This document shows, piece after piece, positions 26,220 through 33,712 of a stretch of 64,000 nucleotides of DNA; positions within the stretch are counted from its first letter, which is position 1; the number at the start of each line of letters is the position of its first letter. The stretch covers positions 5,522,001 through 5,586,000 of the forward strand of contig NZ_CP029553.1 of NCBI RefSeq assembly GCF_003173755.1, in the 5' to 3' direction. The position numbers were made by a program, and so were the translations under genes. The notes under the pieces are model-generated. The model was not told the DNA's origin. It did no database searches and saw only the letters and a program-made list of their open reading frames with translations. This DNA is from Methylobacterium terrae (GTDB lineage: Bacteria > Pseudomonadota > Alphaproteobacteria > Rhizobiales > Beijerinckiaceae).

Positions 26220-26630
26220 GGCCCCTCTCGCCTTCAGGGAGAATGACGCAGCGATCCAGGACAGCCTCCAGGTCCTGCGGCGCGATCTCGCCAGCGACGG
26301 CTGCCGTGACGATCCCACCGGAGGCTGTCTAGGTCCGGCAGACCGAGGTCGTAGCCGTTCGCCCGCAGGAACGTACCCATGGCGAAGAAGGCCGTGCGCT
26401 TGTTGCCCTGCGCGAAGGCGTGAGGTTTCGCGATCGCGATCAGCAGCGACACGGCGAGGGTGAGGACGTCGTCCTCTCCTTCGTGGAGCAACAGGTTCGG
26501 CGGCCGTGCGAGGGCACCGTCGATCTTGCCTTGATCGTGGACGGGGACCGGCTCGCCGGTCGCGCCCACCTCGTGGGCATCGATGGCGACGGCTGCGCCG
26601 GCCGTGAGCCACTGCGGCTCACTCGGCAGC
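26220..26630 (-). pseudogene. Fic/Doc-like toxin gene, frameshifted
   Basis: The reading SEPQWLTAGAAVAIDAHEV followed by GKIDGALARPPNLLLHEGEDDVLTLAVSLLIAIAKPHAFAQGNKRTAFFAMGTFL is a Doc-type Fic domain with motif HAFAQGNKRTA (canonical HPFxxGNKR). After GYDLGLPD (near 26325) the frame is wrong; the expected C-terminal helix appears in another frame as IVTAAVAGEIAPQDLEAVLDRCVI, so one or more bases were gained or lost around 26300-26325. No good start codon and no antitoxin gene precede it. It is most likely a dead remnant of a toxin-antitoxin module that AMPylates or phosphorylates a translation factor. Confidence 0.75.
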
Positions 26631-26961
26631 GATCTTCGGAAAGTGAGATCGGTTCCCGGTGCATGTTGACGCGCATGGGTGGACGTGTCCGCGATGACCT
26701 CGCGCGTGTCACCCCGATCGGGCGCGGGGTTGGTCCGTTCCGATGCCCGGCGCGCTCCATGACCATGCCGACCTCTCCTCTCGCCGATGCGGCGCCGACG
26801 GCAGCCCGTCGACGCGCCGCGCCGCCCCGCCACATTCCGGCGAGAACCCCCGTCCAGCCCCCACCGCGACAATGCGCAGCCATTGCCGGCTCGGGCCTGC
26901 GCACCACAACTAGACCGTACGAACGGGGCGACGTTTTTTTCGTCTGGCAGGAGGTGGGGCG
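26631..26961. other. Intergenic region upstream of carotenoid desaturase gene
   Basis: A 331-bp stretch without a convincing gene; it may hold decayed antitoxin sequence of the Fic remnant on the minus strand and the promoter of the desaturase gene on the plus strand. A T7 run (26933-26939) and CGTACGAACGGGGCGACG precede the ribosome binding site AGGAGG at 26949-26954. Confidence 0.35.
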
Positions 26962-28533
26962 TTGTTGCAGCCGCGGGATGGGTACCGCACCCTGTCGGGG
27001 CGTCGGGCGATCGTGGTCGGGGCGGGGCCGGGCGGCCTCGCGGTGGCGCTGATGCTCGCCCGCGACGGCGTGCAGGTGACGGTGATCGAGAAGGAGGAGA
27101 GCGTCGGCGGGCGCACCCGCACGGTGACGGCGCCGGGCGGCTACAGGTTCGACATCGGGCCGACCTTCTTCCTCTATCCGCGCATCCTGGCCGACATCTT
27201 CGAATCCTGCGGCGAGCGGCTGGAGGACCACCTCACCCTCGAGCGGCTCGATCCGCAGTACCACCTCGTCTTCGAGGGCGGCGGCGAGATCCGGGCGACG
27301 CCGGACGTCGAGCGTCTCGAGGCCGAGATCGCCCGCATCGCGCCCGACGACGCCAGACACGTCCGCCGCTTCCTCGACGACAACCGCCGCAAGCTCGCGG
27401 CCTTCATCCCGGTGCTGCAGCAGGCCTGCGACTCGATCCGCAGCTTCGCCTCGCCGGCGATGCTGGCGGCCCTGCCGCTTTTACGCCCCCACGCCACCGT
27501 CGACCGCGACCTGAAGCGCTACTTCAAGGATCCGCGGGTCCGCCTCGCCTTCTCGTTCCAGACCAAGTACCTCGGGATGTCGCCGTTCCGGTGCCCGAGC
27601 CTGTTCACCATCCTGAGCTTCCTCGAATACGAGCACGGGGTCTACCACCCGGTGGGCGGCTGCGGTGCGGTCTCGGAAGCGATGGCGGGGCTTGCCCGCC
27701 GCCTCGGCGTCGAGATCAGGCTCGGCACCTCCGTCGACCGGGTCCTGTTCGAGGGCAAGCGCGCCGTCGGCGTCGAGGCCGGGGGCGAGCGCATCGGGGC
27801 CGACGCGGTCGTCATCAACGGCGACTTCGCCAAGGTGGTGCCCGAACTCGTGCCGGAAGTTCGCCGGCCGCGCTGGCGGAACGCCAAGGTGGCGAAGGCC
27901 CGCCTCTCCTGCTCGACCTACATGCTCTATCTCGGCATCGAGGGCCCGATGCCGAAGAGCCTCGGCCACCACACCATCCTCCTGTCGGAGGATTACGCCC
28001 GCAACATCCGCGAGGTCTCCGACGGGGTGCTGCCGATGCAGCCCTCGATCTACGTCCAGCATGCCGGCTACACCGACGGCGGCATGGCGCCGCCCGGCCA
28101 TACCAGCCTCTACGTGCTGGTGCCGGTGCCGAACCTGCGCGCCGGGATCGACTGGAAGACGGTGGGGCCGTCCTACCGCGCGCTCGTGCTCAAGCGCCTG
28201 GAGAAGCTCGGTCTCACCGACATCGAGTCGCGCATCCGCTACGAGCGCGTGGTCGATCCGACCCAGTGGCGCGACGAGTTCGCGGTGCACGAGGGCGCCA
28301 CCTTCAACCTCTCGCACGACCTCGGGCAGATGCTGTACTTCCGGCCCCACAACCGCTTCGGGCCCGGGCTCTACCTCGTCGGCGGCGGCACCCATCCGGG
28401 CTCCGGCCTGCCGGTGATCTACGAGGGCGCCCGCATCACCGCGCGGCTGGCGGCCGAGGACCTGGCCCGGCAGCCGGTGCCGGCCCGCGGGAGGCCGCTC
28501 AGCCCCGCGCCGAGCCTGGGCGAGGCCTCGTGA
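26962..28533 (+). CDS. crtI: Phytoene/diapophytoene desaturase (CrtI/CrtN family)
   Basis: A 523-residue FAD-dependent carotenoid desaturase. The Rossmann dinucleotide motif is AIVVGAGPGGLAVALMLARDGVQVTVIEKEE (about 15-45), followed by VGGRTRTV, and the C-terminal CrtI signature is GLYLVGGGTHPGSGLPVIYEGARIT. It introduces double bases into a linear C30 or C40 polyene at the membrane surface; methylobacteria make C30 carotenoids, so a CrtN-type substrate is possible. The TTG start at 26962 is supported by AGGAGG 7 bp upstream. The stop overlaps the next gene (GTGA), and no phytoene synthase is nearby. Confidence 0.88.
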   Translation: MLQPRDGYRTLSGRRAIVVGAGPGGLAVALMLARDGVQVTVIEKEESVGGRTRTVTAPGGYRFDIGPTFFLYPRILADIFESCGERLEDHLTLERLDPQYHLVFEGGGEIRATPDVERLEAEIARIAPDDARHVRRFLDDNRRKLAAFIPVLQQACDSIRSFASPAMLAALPLLRPHATVDRDLKRYFKDPRVRLAFSFQTKYLGMSPFRCPSLFTILSFLEYEHGVYHPVGGCGAVSEAMAGLARRLGVEIRLGTSVDRVLFEGKRAVGVEAGGERIGADAVVINGDFAKVVPELVPEVRRPRWRNAKVAKARLSCSTYMLYLGIEGPMPKSLGHHTILLSEDYARNIREVSDGVLPMQPSIYVQHAGYTDGGMAPPGHTSLYVLVPVPNLRAGIDWKTVGPSYRALVLKRLEKLGLTDIESRIRYERVVDPTQWRDEFAVHEGATFNLSHDLGQMLYFRPHNRFGPGLYLVGGGTHPGSGLPVIYEGARITARLAAEDLARQPVPARGRPLSPAPSLGEAS

Positions 28534-28949
28534 GGCGCCTCGTCCTGGCGGTCCTCCTGCTGGCGGCGGGGCCCGCCGTCGCCGCCGACCTCGCGGTCGA
28601 GGTCGACGGGGTCGAGCCGGGGGCCGGCCGGGTCTTCGTCGCGCTCTGCACCGGGTCGCTCGCCGAGGAAGCCTGCCGCATCGGCCAGAGCGGACCGGCC
28701 GCAGGCCCCACCCTGCGCTTCGGCTTCACCGGCGTGCCGCCGGGCACCTACGCGGTGGCGGCGTTCCAGGATCTCGACGGCGACGGGCGGCTCGGCCGCA
28801 CGGGCCTGGGCCTGCCGACCGAGCCCTACGGCTTCTCGAACGGCGCCGGCCGCCGCGGCCGCCCGGACTTTTCCGGTGCCGCCATCCGCTTGGCCGAGCC
28901 GGGCGCGAGCTTGCGGGTGCGGCTCGCCCGCGCCCTGCCGGCGCGGTAG
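28530..28949 (+). CDS. DUF2141 domain-containing secreted protein
   Basis: A 139-residue protein starting with GTG. A signal peptide (RRLVLAVLLLAAGPAVAADL) precedes a beta-sandwich domain with the DUF2141 signatures LRFGFTGVPPGTYAVAAFQDLDGDGRLGRTG and LPTEPYGFSNGAGRRGRPDF. The DxDxDG-like DLDGDG loop could bind calcium. Such proteins are frequent neighbours of carotenoid genes in proteobacteria, and here the start overlaps the desaturase stop by 4 bp, so co-translation is clear. The role is unknown; a periplasmic binding role is plausible. Confidence 0.85.
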   Translation: MRRLVLAVLLLAAGPAVAADLAVEVDGVEPGAGRVFVALCTGSLAEEACRIGQSGPAAGPTLRFGFTGVPPGTYAVAAFQDLDGDGRLGRTGLGLPTEPYGFSNGAGRRGRPDFSGAAIRLAEPGASLRVRLARALPAR

Positions 28950-29020
28950 CGCGTGCGGCGGGCGATGCTTCCCGGGCGGCCATCCCTCGGAAAGCCGCAA
29001 AGCCCTGCTGTCGTGACGGC

Positions 29021-29989
29021 ATGATGCCCGACCCCGCGGCGGAGGTCCGCGACCTCGCCTTCTCGTACCGGAACCAGCCCGTCCTCGCCGGGATCGACCT
29101 CGCCCTGGCGCGGGGCGAGACCCTGGCCCTGCTCGGCCCCAACGGCGCCGGCAAGACCTCGCTGATGCGGCTCCTGGCCGGCCGCCTCGTGCCGGATCGC
29201 GGCCGCGTGCGCGTGGCGGGCGGCGATCCGGGACGCGAGCCCGGGGTCCGGCGCGCCATCGCCTGGGTGCCGCAGGAGATCGCCCTCTACCCGCGCCTGA
29301 CCGTGCGGGAGAACCTCGACGTGTTCGCCCGTCTCGCGGGCCTGCCCCGGGGAGCGCGGGCGCCGGCGGTGGCGCGGGCACTCGCGCGGGCGGGCCTCGA
29401 GGACGTGGCCTCACGCCTCGTCGGCGTGCTCTCGGGCGGCTACCAGCGCCGGGCCAACATCGCGGCCTCGCTGCTGGCCGAACCCGCCCTGGTCCTCCTC
29501 GACGAGCCGACGCAGGGCGTCGACCAGGCGGCGCGCGCGGCGATCCACGCGGTGCTCGAGCGCCTGCCCGGATCCGGCGCGGCCGTGCTGATCGCCACCC
29601 ACGACTTCGCCGAGGCCGAGCGCCTGGCCGACCGGGTGGTGGTGCTCCAGGGCGGCGCGCTCCGCCTCGACGGGCGCCTCGCCGACCTGCTCGCCGGCCT
29701 CAGGGCCGGCCCGCCCGAGCACGAGGTGGCGCTCGCCGAGGCCGCCGACCCGGCCGCCGCCGCCGCCCTGCGCCAGGCCGGCTTCCACCCGGCCTCGCCG
29801 CTCACCTGGCGGGCCGGCAGCACCGTGGCGGGCGGGCGCGACGGCGCGGCGCTCCTCGCCCACCTGCGCCGCCACGGCGTGCCGGTGCGGGAGATCCGGG
29901 TGCGCGAGCCGGGGCTCGACGTGCTCTACCGCGACGTGACGGCGGAGGAGCCTCCCCCCGCTCCCGCCCGCCTGGAGGTCCCGGCATGA
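29021..29989 (+). CDS. ABC-2 type transporter ATP-binding protein
   Basis: A 322-residue ATPase. Walker A is [12 protein letters not shown] (about 36-47), the signature is [17 protein letters not shown], Walker B is [12 protein letters not shown] and the H-switch is [11 protein letters not shown]. The C-terminal 100 residues form the extension seen in ABC-2/NodI-like drug or polysaccharide exporters. It partners with the membrane protein encoded 4 bp overlapping downstream. In methylobacteria such pairs are usually annotated as multidrug or hopanoid/carotenoid-linked exporters; the cargo is unknown. Confidence 0.93.
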   Translation: MMPDPAAEVRDLAFSYRNQPVLAGIDLALARGETLALLGPNGAGKTSLMRLLAGRLVPDRGRVRVAGGDPGREPGVRRAIAWVPQEIALYPRLTVRENLDVFARLAGLPRGARAPAVARALARAGLEDVASRLVGVLSGGYQRRANIAASLLAEPALVLLDEPTQGVDQAARAAIHAVLERLPGSGAAVLIATHDFAEAERLADRVVVLQGGALRLDGRLADLLAGLRAGPPEHEVALAEAADPAAAAALRQAGFHPASPLTWRAGSTVAGGRDGAALLAHLRRHGVPVREIRVREPGLDVLYRDVTAEEPPPAPARLEVPA

Positions 29990-31185
29990 TCGTCGCGGCG
30001 TTCCGGGTGATGTGGCTCACCCTGTGGCGCGACCGGGCCGCCCTGGTGATGGCCTTCGTGCTGCCCACCGTGATCTTCTGCGTCTTCGCGGCGATCTTCT
30101 CCGGCGCGGTCGGCGAGCGCATCCGCATCCAGGTCGGGCTCCAGGATCGGGCCGGCACCGCCACCACGGCGCGCCTCGTGGCCGCTTTGCGGGCCGACCC
30201 GGCCCTGCGCACGGCGCTCCTCGACGGCGATCCCGTCTCGGCGGTGCGCCGGGGCGAGGTCGACGTCGCCCTGGTGCTGCGCGGCGACCTCGCGGCCGGG
30301 AGCAGTCAGGCGGACGCGCCGATCCTCGTCGTCGAGAGCCCGGCCCGGGCGCTCGCCACCCCGATCGCGCTCGGCCAGGTGCAGCGGGTGCTCAACGAGG
30401 CCCTGCCCGACGTGGTGCTGTCGCGGGTCGTCGCCGACGTCGAGCGCACCGGCAAGATCGGGCCGGACGAGCGCGCCTTCCTCGATCGTGCCTTCGCCGA
30501 GAGCCGGGAGAAGCGCGAGGCGTTCTCCTTCGCGGCCCTGGTCGCCCGGACCTCGACCGCGGAGGGACAGGGCGGCAACGCGCGGGTCGCCTACTATGCC
30601 GGGGCGATCGCCGCGGTGTTCCTGATGTTCGCCGCCATGCAGGGCGCCCTGTCCCTGGTCGAGGAGCGCCAGTCCGGCATCGCCGACCGCCTCGCCGCCG
30701 CCCCCGGCGGCCTGCCGGTCGTGGTGCTCGGCAAGTTCCTGTTCCTGGTGCTCCAGGGCACCGCTCAAGGGGGGCTGATCTTCGCCGCCGCGGCGCTGGT
30801 CTACGGCGTGTCGGTCGGGCCGCATTTCGCGGCCTGGCTCGTCACCGGGGTGCTGGTCGCCGCCATGGCGGCGGGCCTGGGGCTCGCCGCCTGCGCGGCC
30901 TCGCGCACCCGCCAGCAGGCCCACCTCGTCTCGACCTTCGGGGTGCTGCTGCTCTCGGCGGTGGGCGGCAGCATGGTGCCGCGCTTCCTGATGCCGCCCT
31001 GGCTCCAGAGCCTCGGCTGGCTCACCCCCAACGCCTGGGCGATCGAGGCCTACCAGGCGGCTCTGGCGGAGGGCGCGGGCGCGGCCTGGCCGGCCTGGGC
31101 GGTGCTCGCGGGGCTCGCCGCCGCGGGGCTCGGGCTGGCGGTCGCGCTCACCGCGCGGCCGGCCCCCGGGCCGGCGCGGGCGTAA
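29986..31185 (+). CDS. ABC-2 type transporter permease
   Basis: A 399-residue YhgE/YbhR-type permease. One helix lies at the N-terminus ([20 protein letters not shown]), then a large periplasmic domain (about 45-200), then five helices in the C-terminal half including the conserved [25 protein letters not shown] loop and [23 protein letters not shown]. The layout is that of half-size ABC-2 exporters that export drugs, lipids or polymers. Its ATG overlaps the ATPase stop (ATGA). A strong hairpin follows 3 bp after the stop. Confidence 0.92.
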   Translation: MIVAAFRVMWLTLWRDRAALVMAFVLPTVIFCVFAAIFSGAVGERIRIQVGLQDRAGTATTARLVAALRADPALRTALLDGDPVSAVRRGEVDVALVLRGDLAAGSSQADAPILVVESPARALATPIALGQVQRVLNEALPDVVLSRVVADVERTGKIGPDERAFLDRAFAESREKREAFSFAALVARTSTAEGQGGNARVAYYAGAIAAVFLMFAAMQGALSLVEERQSGIADRLAAAPGGLPVVVLGKFLFLVLQGTAQGGLIFAAAALVYGVSVGPHFAAWLVTGVLVAAMAAGLGLAACAASRTRQQAHLVSTFGVLLLSAVGGSMVPRFLMPPWLQSLGWLTPNAWAIEAYQAALAEGAGAAWPAWAVLAGLAAAGLGLAVALTARPAPGPARA

Positions 31186-31187
31186 GG

Positions 31188-31210
31188 GATCGCGGCGCAG
31201 AGCCGCGATC
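31188..31210. terminator. Hairpin between convergent genes
   Basis: GATCGCGGC (31188-31196) pairs with GCCGCGATC (31202-31210) across a 5-base loop, 3 bp after the permease stop and 11 bp from the stop of the convergent gene. There is no T tract, as is common in GC-rich genomes, so it is a probable bidirectional transcription stop. Confidence 0.55.
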
Positions 31211-31220
31211 GTCCCGCGCG

Positions 31221-31625
31221 TCAGCCCTTCAGCCGCTTGTTGCATTCCGAGTAGTAGCCGCCGCCCTTCTCGATCCAGTTCAGGCCGCCGTTGCCGGCGC
31301 CGCCGGCCGCCTTGTTGGCGTTGTACTGGTCGAGGCAGGTGTGCTGGCGGGCGCTGCCGGCCGGCTCCTTGGCGTATTTCGGCGAGACGGCGGTGGGATA
31401 GACCGCGCCGGCGTCAGGCGCGTGCGCGGCAGGGCTCCGCCCGGCCGGCGCCTGCGCCGCCGGGGAGGCGGGCTTGGCGGGGATCGCGGGCGGGTTCGGC
31501 GGCGGCACCGGGCTCGGCTTCGCGGCGCCGGGGCCGAACGGGTTCGGGGCCGGGGCGGTCGTCTGGGCGAGGGCCGGGGCGGCGAGCGCGCCGACGAGCA
31601 GCAGGGAGGCGAGGGAGAGGCGCAT
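31221..31625 (-). CDS. Secreted hypothetical protein (Cys pair, YNANKAAGG motif)
   Basis: A 134-residue protein: signal peptide MRLSLASLLLVGALAAPALA, a long Pro/Ala-rich linker (about 22-85) and a small C-terminal module SARQHTCLDQYNANKAAGG...GGLNWIEKGGGYYSECNKRLKG. Two Cys bracket this module and probably form a disulphide. The C-terminal module recurs in small periplasmic proteins of methylobacteria, often with PsiF-like annotation; I cannot confirm the family. It is monocistronic. Confidence 0.72.
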   Translation of the reverse strand: MRLSLASLLLVGALAAPALAQTTAPAPNPFGPGAAKPSPVPPPNPPAIPAKPASPAAQAPAGRSPAAHAPDAGAVYPTAVSPKYAKEPAGSARQHTCLDQYNANKAAGGAGNGGLNWIEKGGGYYSECNKRLKG

Positions 31626-31883
31626 CGAGGGTGTCCGGCTTCGGGCGGCGCGAGCTTAGCAGGCCGATCGGGCGAGGGCGACACCTGACGCTGCGGGACC
31701 TCGCGACGACCGTCGGCTACCTGTCGATGGCCTATTCGGACAGCATGCTCTACTCTCTGGTCCCGACCTGCTACATGTGGTTCGTCCCCGGTGGCGCCTG
31801 CGCGGCGCTGCGGCAGCGCCGGGCGGCCAGCTGGCGGCCGGTGCCGCTCCCGGCCTGACCCGTGCGGCGCGCCCGTGCGCGCC

Positions 31884-32000
31884 TCAGCGCAGGTGGAAGG
31901 CGATCCAGAGCACCGCGACGCCGACGAGCCCGGCGACGAGCCAGCGCGCCAGCCGCCGGGCGAGGGATGCGAGGACCGGGGACACCGGTCCCTTCCTCAC
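31884..32000 (-). CDS. Small membrane protein (38 aa)
   Basis: A 38-codon frame with GTG start reads VRKGPVSPVLASLARRLARW followed by LVAGLVGVAVLWIAFHLR: a positively charged N-terminal amphipathic part and one transmembrane helix. A GAGGG stretch precedes the GTG, and the gene lies 10 bp downstream of the stop of another one-gene membrane protein on the same strand, suggesting a two-gene operon. The role is unknown. It is short, so chance is not excluded. Confidence 0.45.
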   Translation of the reverse strand: MRKGPVSPVLASLARRLARWLVAGLVGVAVLWIAFHLR

Positions 32001-32010
32001 GCGCCCGCCC

Positions 32011-32187
32011 TCACTCGGCCGGGCGCCGGATGGCCGCGCCCGCGATGATCGTGGCGAGCGCCGCCGCGCCCAGGCCGTCCTGCAACGCCCGCACCGGCTC
32101 GTCCGGCATCGCCAGCCACCACAGGGCGGCCGTGGCCGCGGCGCACACCGCGACGGCGCCGAAGATTCCCCGCTCGATCGCGCTCAA
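32011..32187 (-). CDS. Small two-helix membrane protein (58 aa)
   Basis: A TTG-started frame reads LSAIERGIFGAVAVCAAATAALWWLAMPDEP, then VRALQDGLGAAALATIIAGAAIRRPAE. It predicts two transmembrane helices with a short periplasmic loop. GGAGG lies 6 bp upstream of the TTG, which decides the start; the frame is open further upstream but is not protein-like. It precedes the 38-residue gene by 10 bp. No family recognised. The 385 bp from the PsiF-like gene to here on the plus strand holds only weak frames. Confidence 0.55.
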   Translation of the reverse strand: MSAIERGIFGAVAVCAAATAALWWLAMPDEPVRALQDGLGAAALATIIAGAAIRRPAE

Positions 32188-32466
32188 GACCCGCCTCCGC
32201 TCGCAAGGTGCCGATGCGCGCCCTTCCGGGCCGCATCCCCCTGCGCCAATCTCCCCCAAGCCGATCTCCCCCTAAGCCAAGCGGGCCGGCTTGGACAGCG
32301 CAAGGCTGCAACGGACGGTCCGGTCTGCGATCCTTAACCCTGCGCACCCGCCGCCGATTGAATTCCCGAGCGTCATGACGAATCTCGACCGCAGATGATT
32401 CGGCGTCGCCGGAGCATCGTGCCTGGAGCCGGCCCGGAGGGGGCGCGGCGGGCCGCGGAGACGGTG

Positions 32467-32778
32467 ATGACGAAGCCCCTGGTCGTCGAGATTCCCCACC
32501 AGCTCGGCCGGGCCGAGGCCCGCCGGCGCATCGAGGCCCGCCTCGGCCAGGGCCGGGAGCTGGTGCAGAAGGCCGGCCTCACGATGCAGGATCCGGTCTG
32601 GGACGGCGACACCCTCGCCTTCGTGGTCGGCGCCATGGGCCAGACAGTCAGCGGCACCATCGCGGTCGAGGACGCGACCGCCCGCGTCGAGGTCCGGCTG
32701 CCGCTGCTGCTCGGGATGTTCTCGGGCAAGGTGCGGCAGGTGATCGCCGAGAAGGGCGGCGAGCTCCTGGCGGCCTGA
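32467..32778 (+). CDS. Polyhydroxyalkanoic acid system family protein
   Basis: A 103-residue protein: VVEIPHQLGRAEARRRIEARLGQGREL, then WDGDTLAFVVGAMGQTVSGTIAVEDATARVEVRLPLLLGMFSGKVRQVIAEKGGELL. It matches the PHA-granule-region protein family, small soluble proteins encoded with or bound to polyhydroxyalkanoate granules. The beta-strand core with the lone LPLLLGMFSGKV segment is characteristic. It stands alone here; no PHA synthase gene is near. ATG 32467 was chosen over the GTG directly before it and the longer frame. Confidence 0.75.
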   Translation: MTKPLVVEIPHQLGRAEARRRIEARLGQGRELVQKAGLTMQDPVWDGDTLAFVVGAMGQTVSGTIAVEDATARVEVRLPLLLGMFSGKVRQVIAEKGGELLAA

Positions 32779-33116
32779 ACCGGTCGTCGTCGCGAGGTCG
32801 AGAACGATCGGCTCGGCCCGCCCCGACGCTGCTCACCCCCTCCCGCGTCATCCTGGGGCTCGCCGATGGCGAGAGCCCGGAATCGGGAAGCACCGGCGTG
32901 GCACGACGGGGCCATCCGGCCCGCCCCTCTGGAATCCTGATATTGCGGCCCGGCCGTCCGCATCGCTTCCCCATGCCCGCGCCCGCAAGAACTCCCGGTG
33001 AGGCGCACCGGGGTGATCGGATGGTTGGGGTTCACGGCCGGCGCGCACGCGCCGCGGCGACCGGAGGGTCCCGCCGCCTCGGCGGGGCGGGTGACGGTCG
33101 GCCGGCCCTGGCTCCC
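32779..33116. other. Intergenic region
   Basis: A 338-bp stretch upstream of the Cys-rich reading frame. It contains an imperfect palindrome around 32856-32895 (GGGGCTCGCC facing GAGAGCCC) that resembles dispersed repeats of this genome. I find no convincing gene; frames through it have poor protein character. Confidence 0.35.
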
Positions 33117-33341
33117 GTGCGCGCCGCATGCCGGCTCTGCGGCTTCCCCGTCCGCGGTTTCCTGAACGGCACCACCTGCGTGCTGCAGGTCGACGGCCGG
33201 GCGCTGCGGGATTCGTGCCGCGAGGCCGCGGGCGCCTGCCGCGAGGCCGCGGGCGCCTGCCGCGAGGCCGCGGGCGACTGCCGCGACCAGCACGCCTGCG
33301 CCGGGCTGCAGGAGGCGGTCCGCGCCGCCCGCAAGACCTAA
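33117..33341 (+). CDS. Cys-rich hypothetical protein with heptad repeats
   Basis: From GTG 33117 the frame encodes 74 residues starting RAACRLCGFPVRGFLNGTTCVLQVDG, then three copies of a CREAAGA heptad and a final DCRDQHACAGLQEAVRAARKT. The eight or so Cys (CxxC at the start, then one per heptad) and the regular 7-residue spacing suggest a Cys-studded helix or a small disulphide-linked secreted peptide. The frame is open 5' to about 32898, so the start is uncertain. It is 170 bp upstream of the kdp operon. No family recognised. Confidence 0.45.
   Translation: MRAACRLCGFPVRGFLNGTTCVLQVDGRALRDSCREAAGACREAAGACREAAGDCRDQHACAGLQEAVRAARKT
33216..33278. repeat. Three tandem 21-bp repeats
   Basis: Units of 21 bp (TGCCGCGAGGCCGCGGGCGCC and variants) run at 33216-33236, 33237-33257 and 33258-33278, the third with one changed base. 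They encode the CREAAG(A/D) heptads. Such in-frame repeats expand and contract easily, so copy number may differ between strains. Confidence 0.9.
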
Positions 33342-33377
33342 CGGAAACACGGACGGCGGCCCCGGAACCGGCCCGTC

Positions 33378-33394
33378 TTTATGCCGCCTTTATG
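33378..33394 (+). promoter_or_regulatory. Candidate KdpE-binding site
   Basis: TTTATG-CCGCC-TTTATG is a direct repeat with a 5-bp spacer, about 120 bp before the first kdp small gene. The E. coli KdpE operator is a T-rich direct repeat TTTATA-N5-TTTACA, so both the motif and the spacing agree. In this GC-rich region T-rich hexamers are rare. The match suggests the operon is controlled by its own KdpDE pair. Binding is inferred, not shown. Confidence 0.55.
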
Positions 33395-33514
33395 GCGCGG
33401 GGCCTCGAGGCCTCTCGAATCCCTACGCGGTCGGGAGGATGTCCCGGTGTCGGGACCGCGAGCGCGGTCCGATCCGATGCGGCGCCGGTCCGGCGCCGCC
33501 CGACGGGGACACCG

Positions 33515-33598
33515 ATGTTCGATTTCCTGATGCTGGCGGCCGGCCTGGGCTTCTTCGCCCTGTCGCTCGGCTACGTCTCCCTGTGCGAACGCCTGTGA
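33515..33598 (+). CDS. Small membrane protein at head of kdp operon (27 aa)
   Basis: The frame MFDFLMLAAGLGFFALSLGYVSLCERL encodes one transmembrane helix with a charged end. It lies 11 bp before kdpF and reads in the same direction, so it is the first gene of the kdp operon. Its size and hydrophobicity parallel KdpF, and comparable peptides occur before kdpF in other alphaproteobacteria. A role as an extra KdpFABC-stabilising peptide is inference. Confidence 0.65.
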   Translation: MFDFLMLAAGLGFFALSLGYVSLCERL

Positions 33599-33609
33599 GG
33601 AGGCCCGCG

Positions 33610-33699
33610 ATGACCCTCGATTACGGGCTCGGCGGCCTGATGACCCTCGGGCTGCTCGCCTACCTCGCCTACGCCCTCGTGCGGCCCGAGCGGTTTTAG
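33610..33699 (+). CDS. kdpF: K+-transporting ATPase KdpF subunit
   Basis: A 29-residue single-helix protein, [20 protein letters not shown] followed by YALVRPERF. The GLLAYL(A)YAL..PERF pattern is the KdpF signature. KdpF is a lipid-like stabiliser of the KdpFABC complex in the inner membrane. AGGAGG lies upstream and kdpA starts 13 bp downstream. Confidence 0.92.
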   Translation: MTLDYGLGGLMTLGLLAYLAYALVRPERF

Positions 33700-33712
33700 A
33701 GGAGCGCCCGAG

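Noticed and set aside
31631..31858. 75-codon plus-strand frame with an aromatic segment
   Set aside because: The start overlaps the 5' end of a better gene on the other strand and the protein has no plausible fold or binding site; left out as a gene.
33216..33278. Short regular repeats as a CRISPR array
   Set aside because: The 21-bp units are contiguous with no spacers and encode heptads, so this is a coding tandem repeat.
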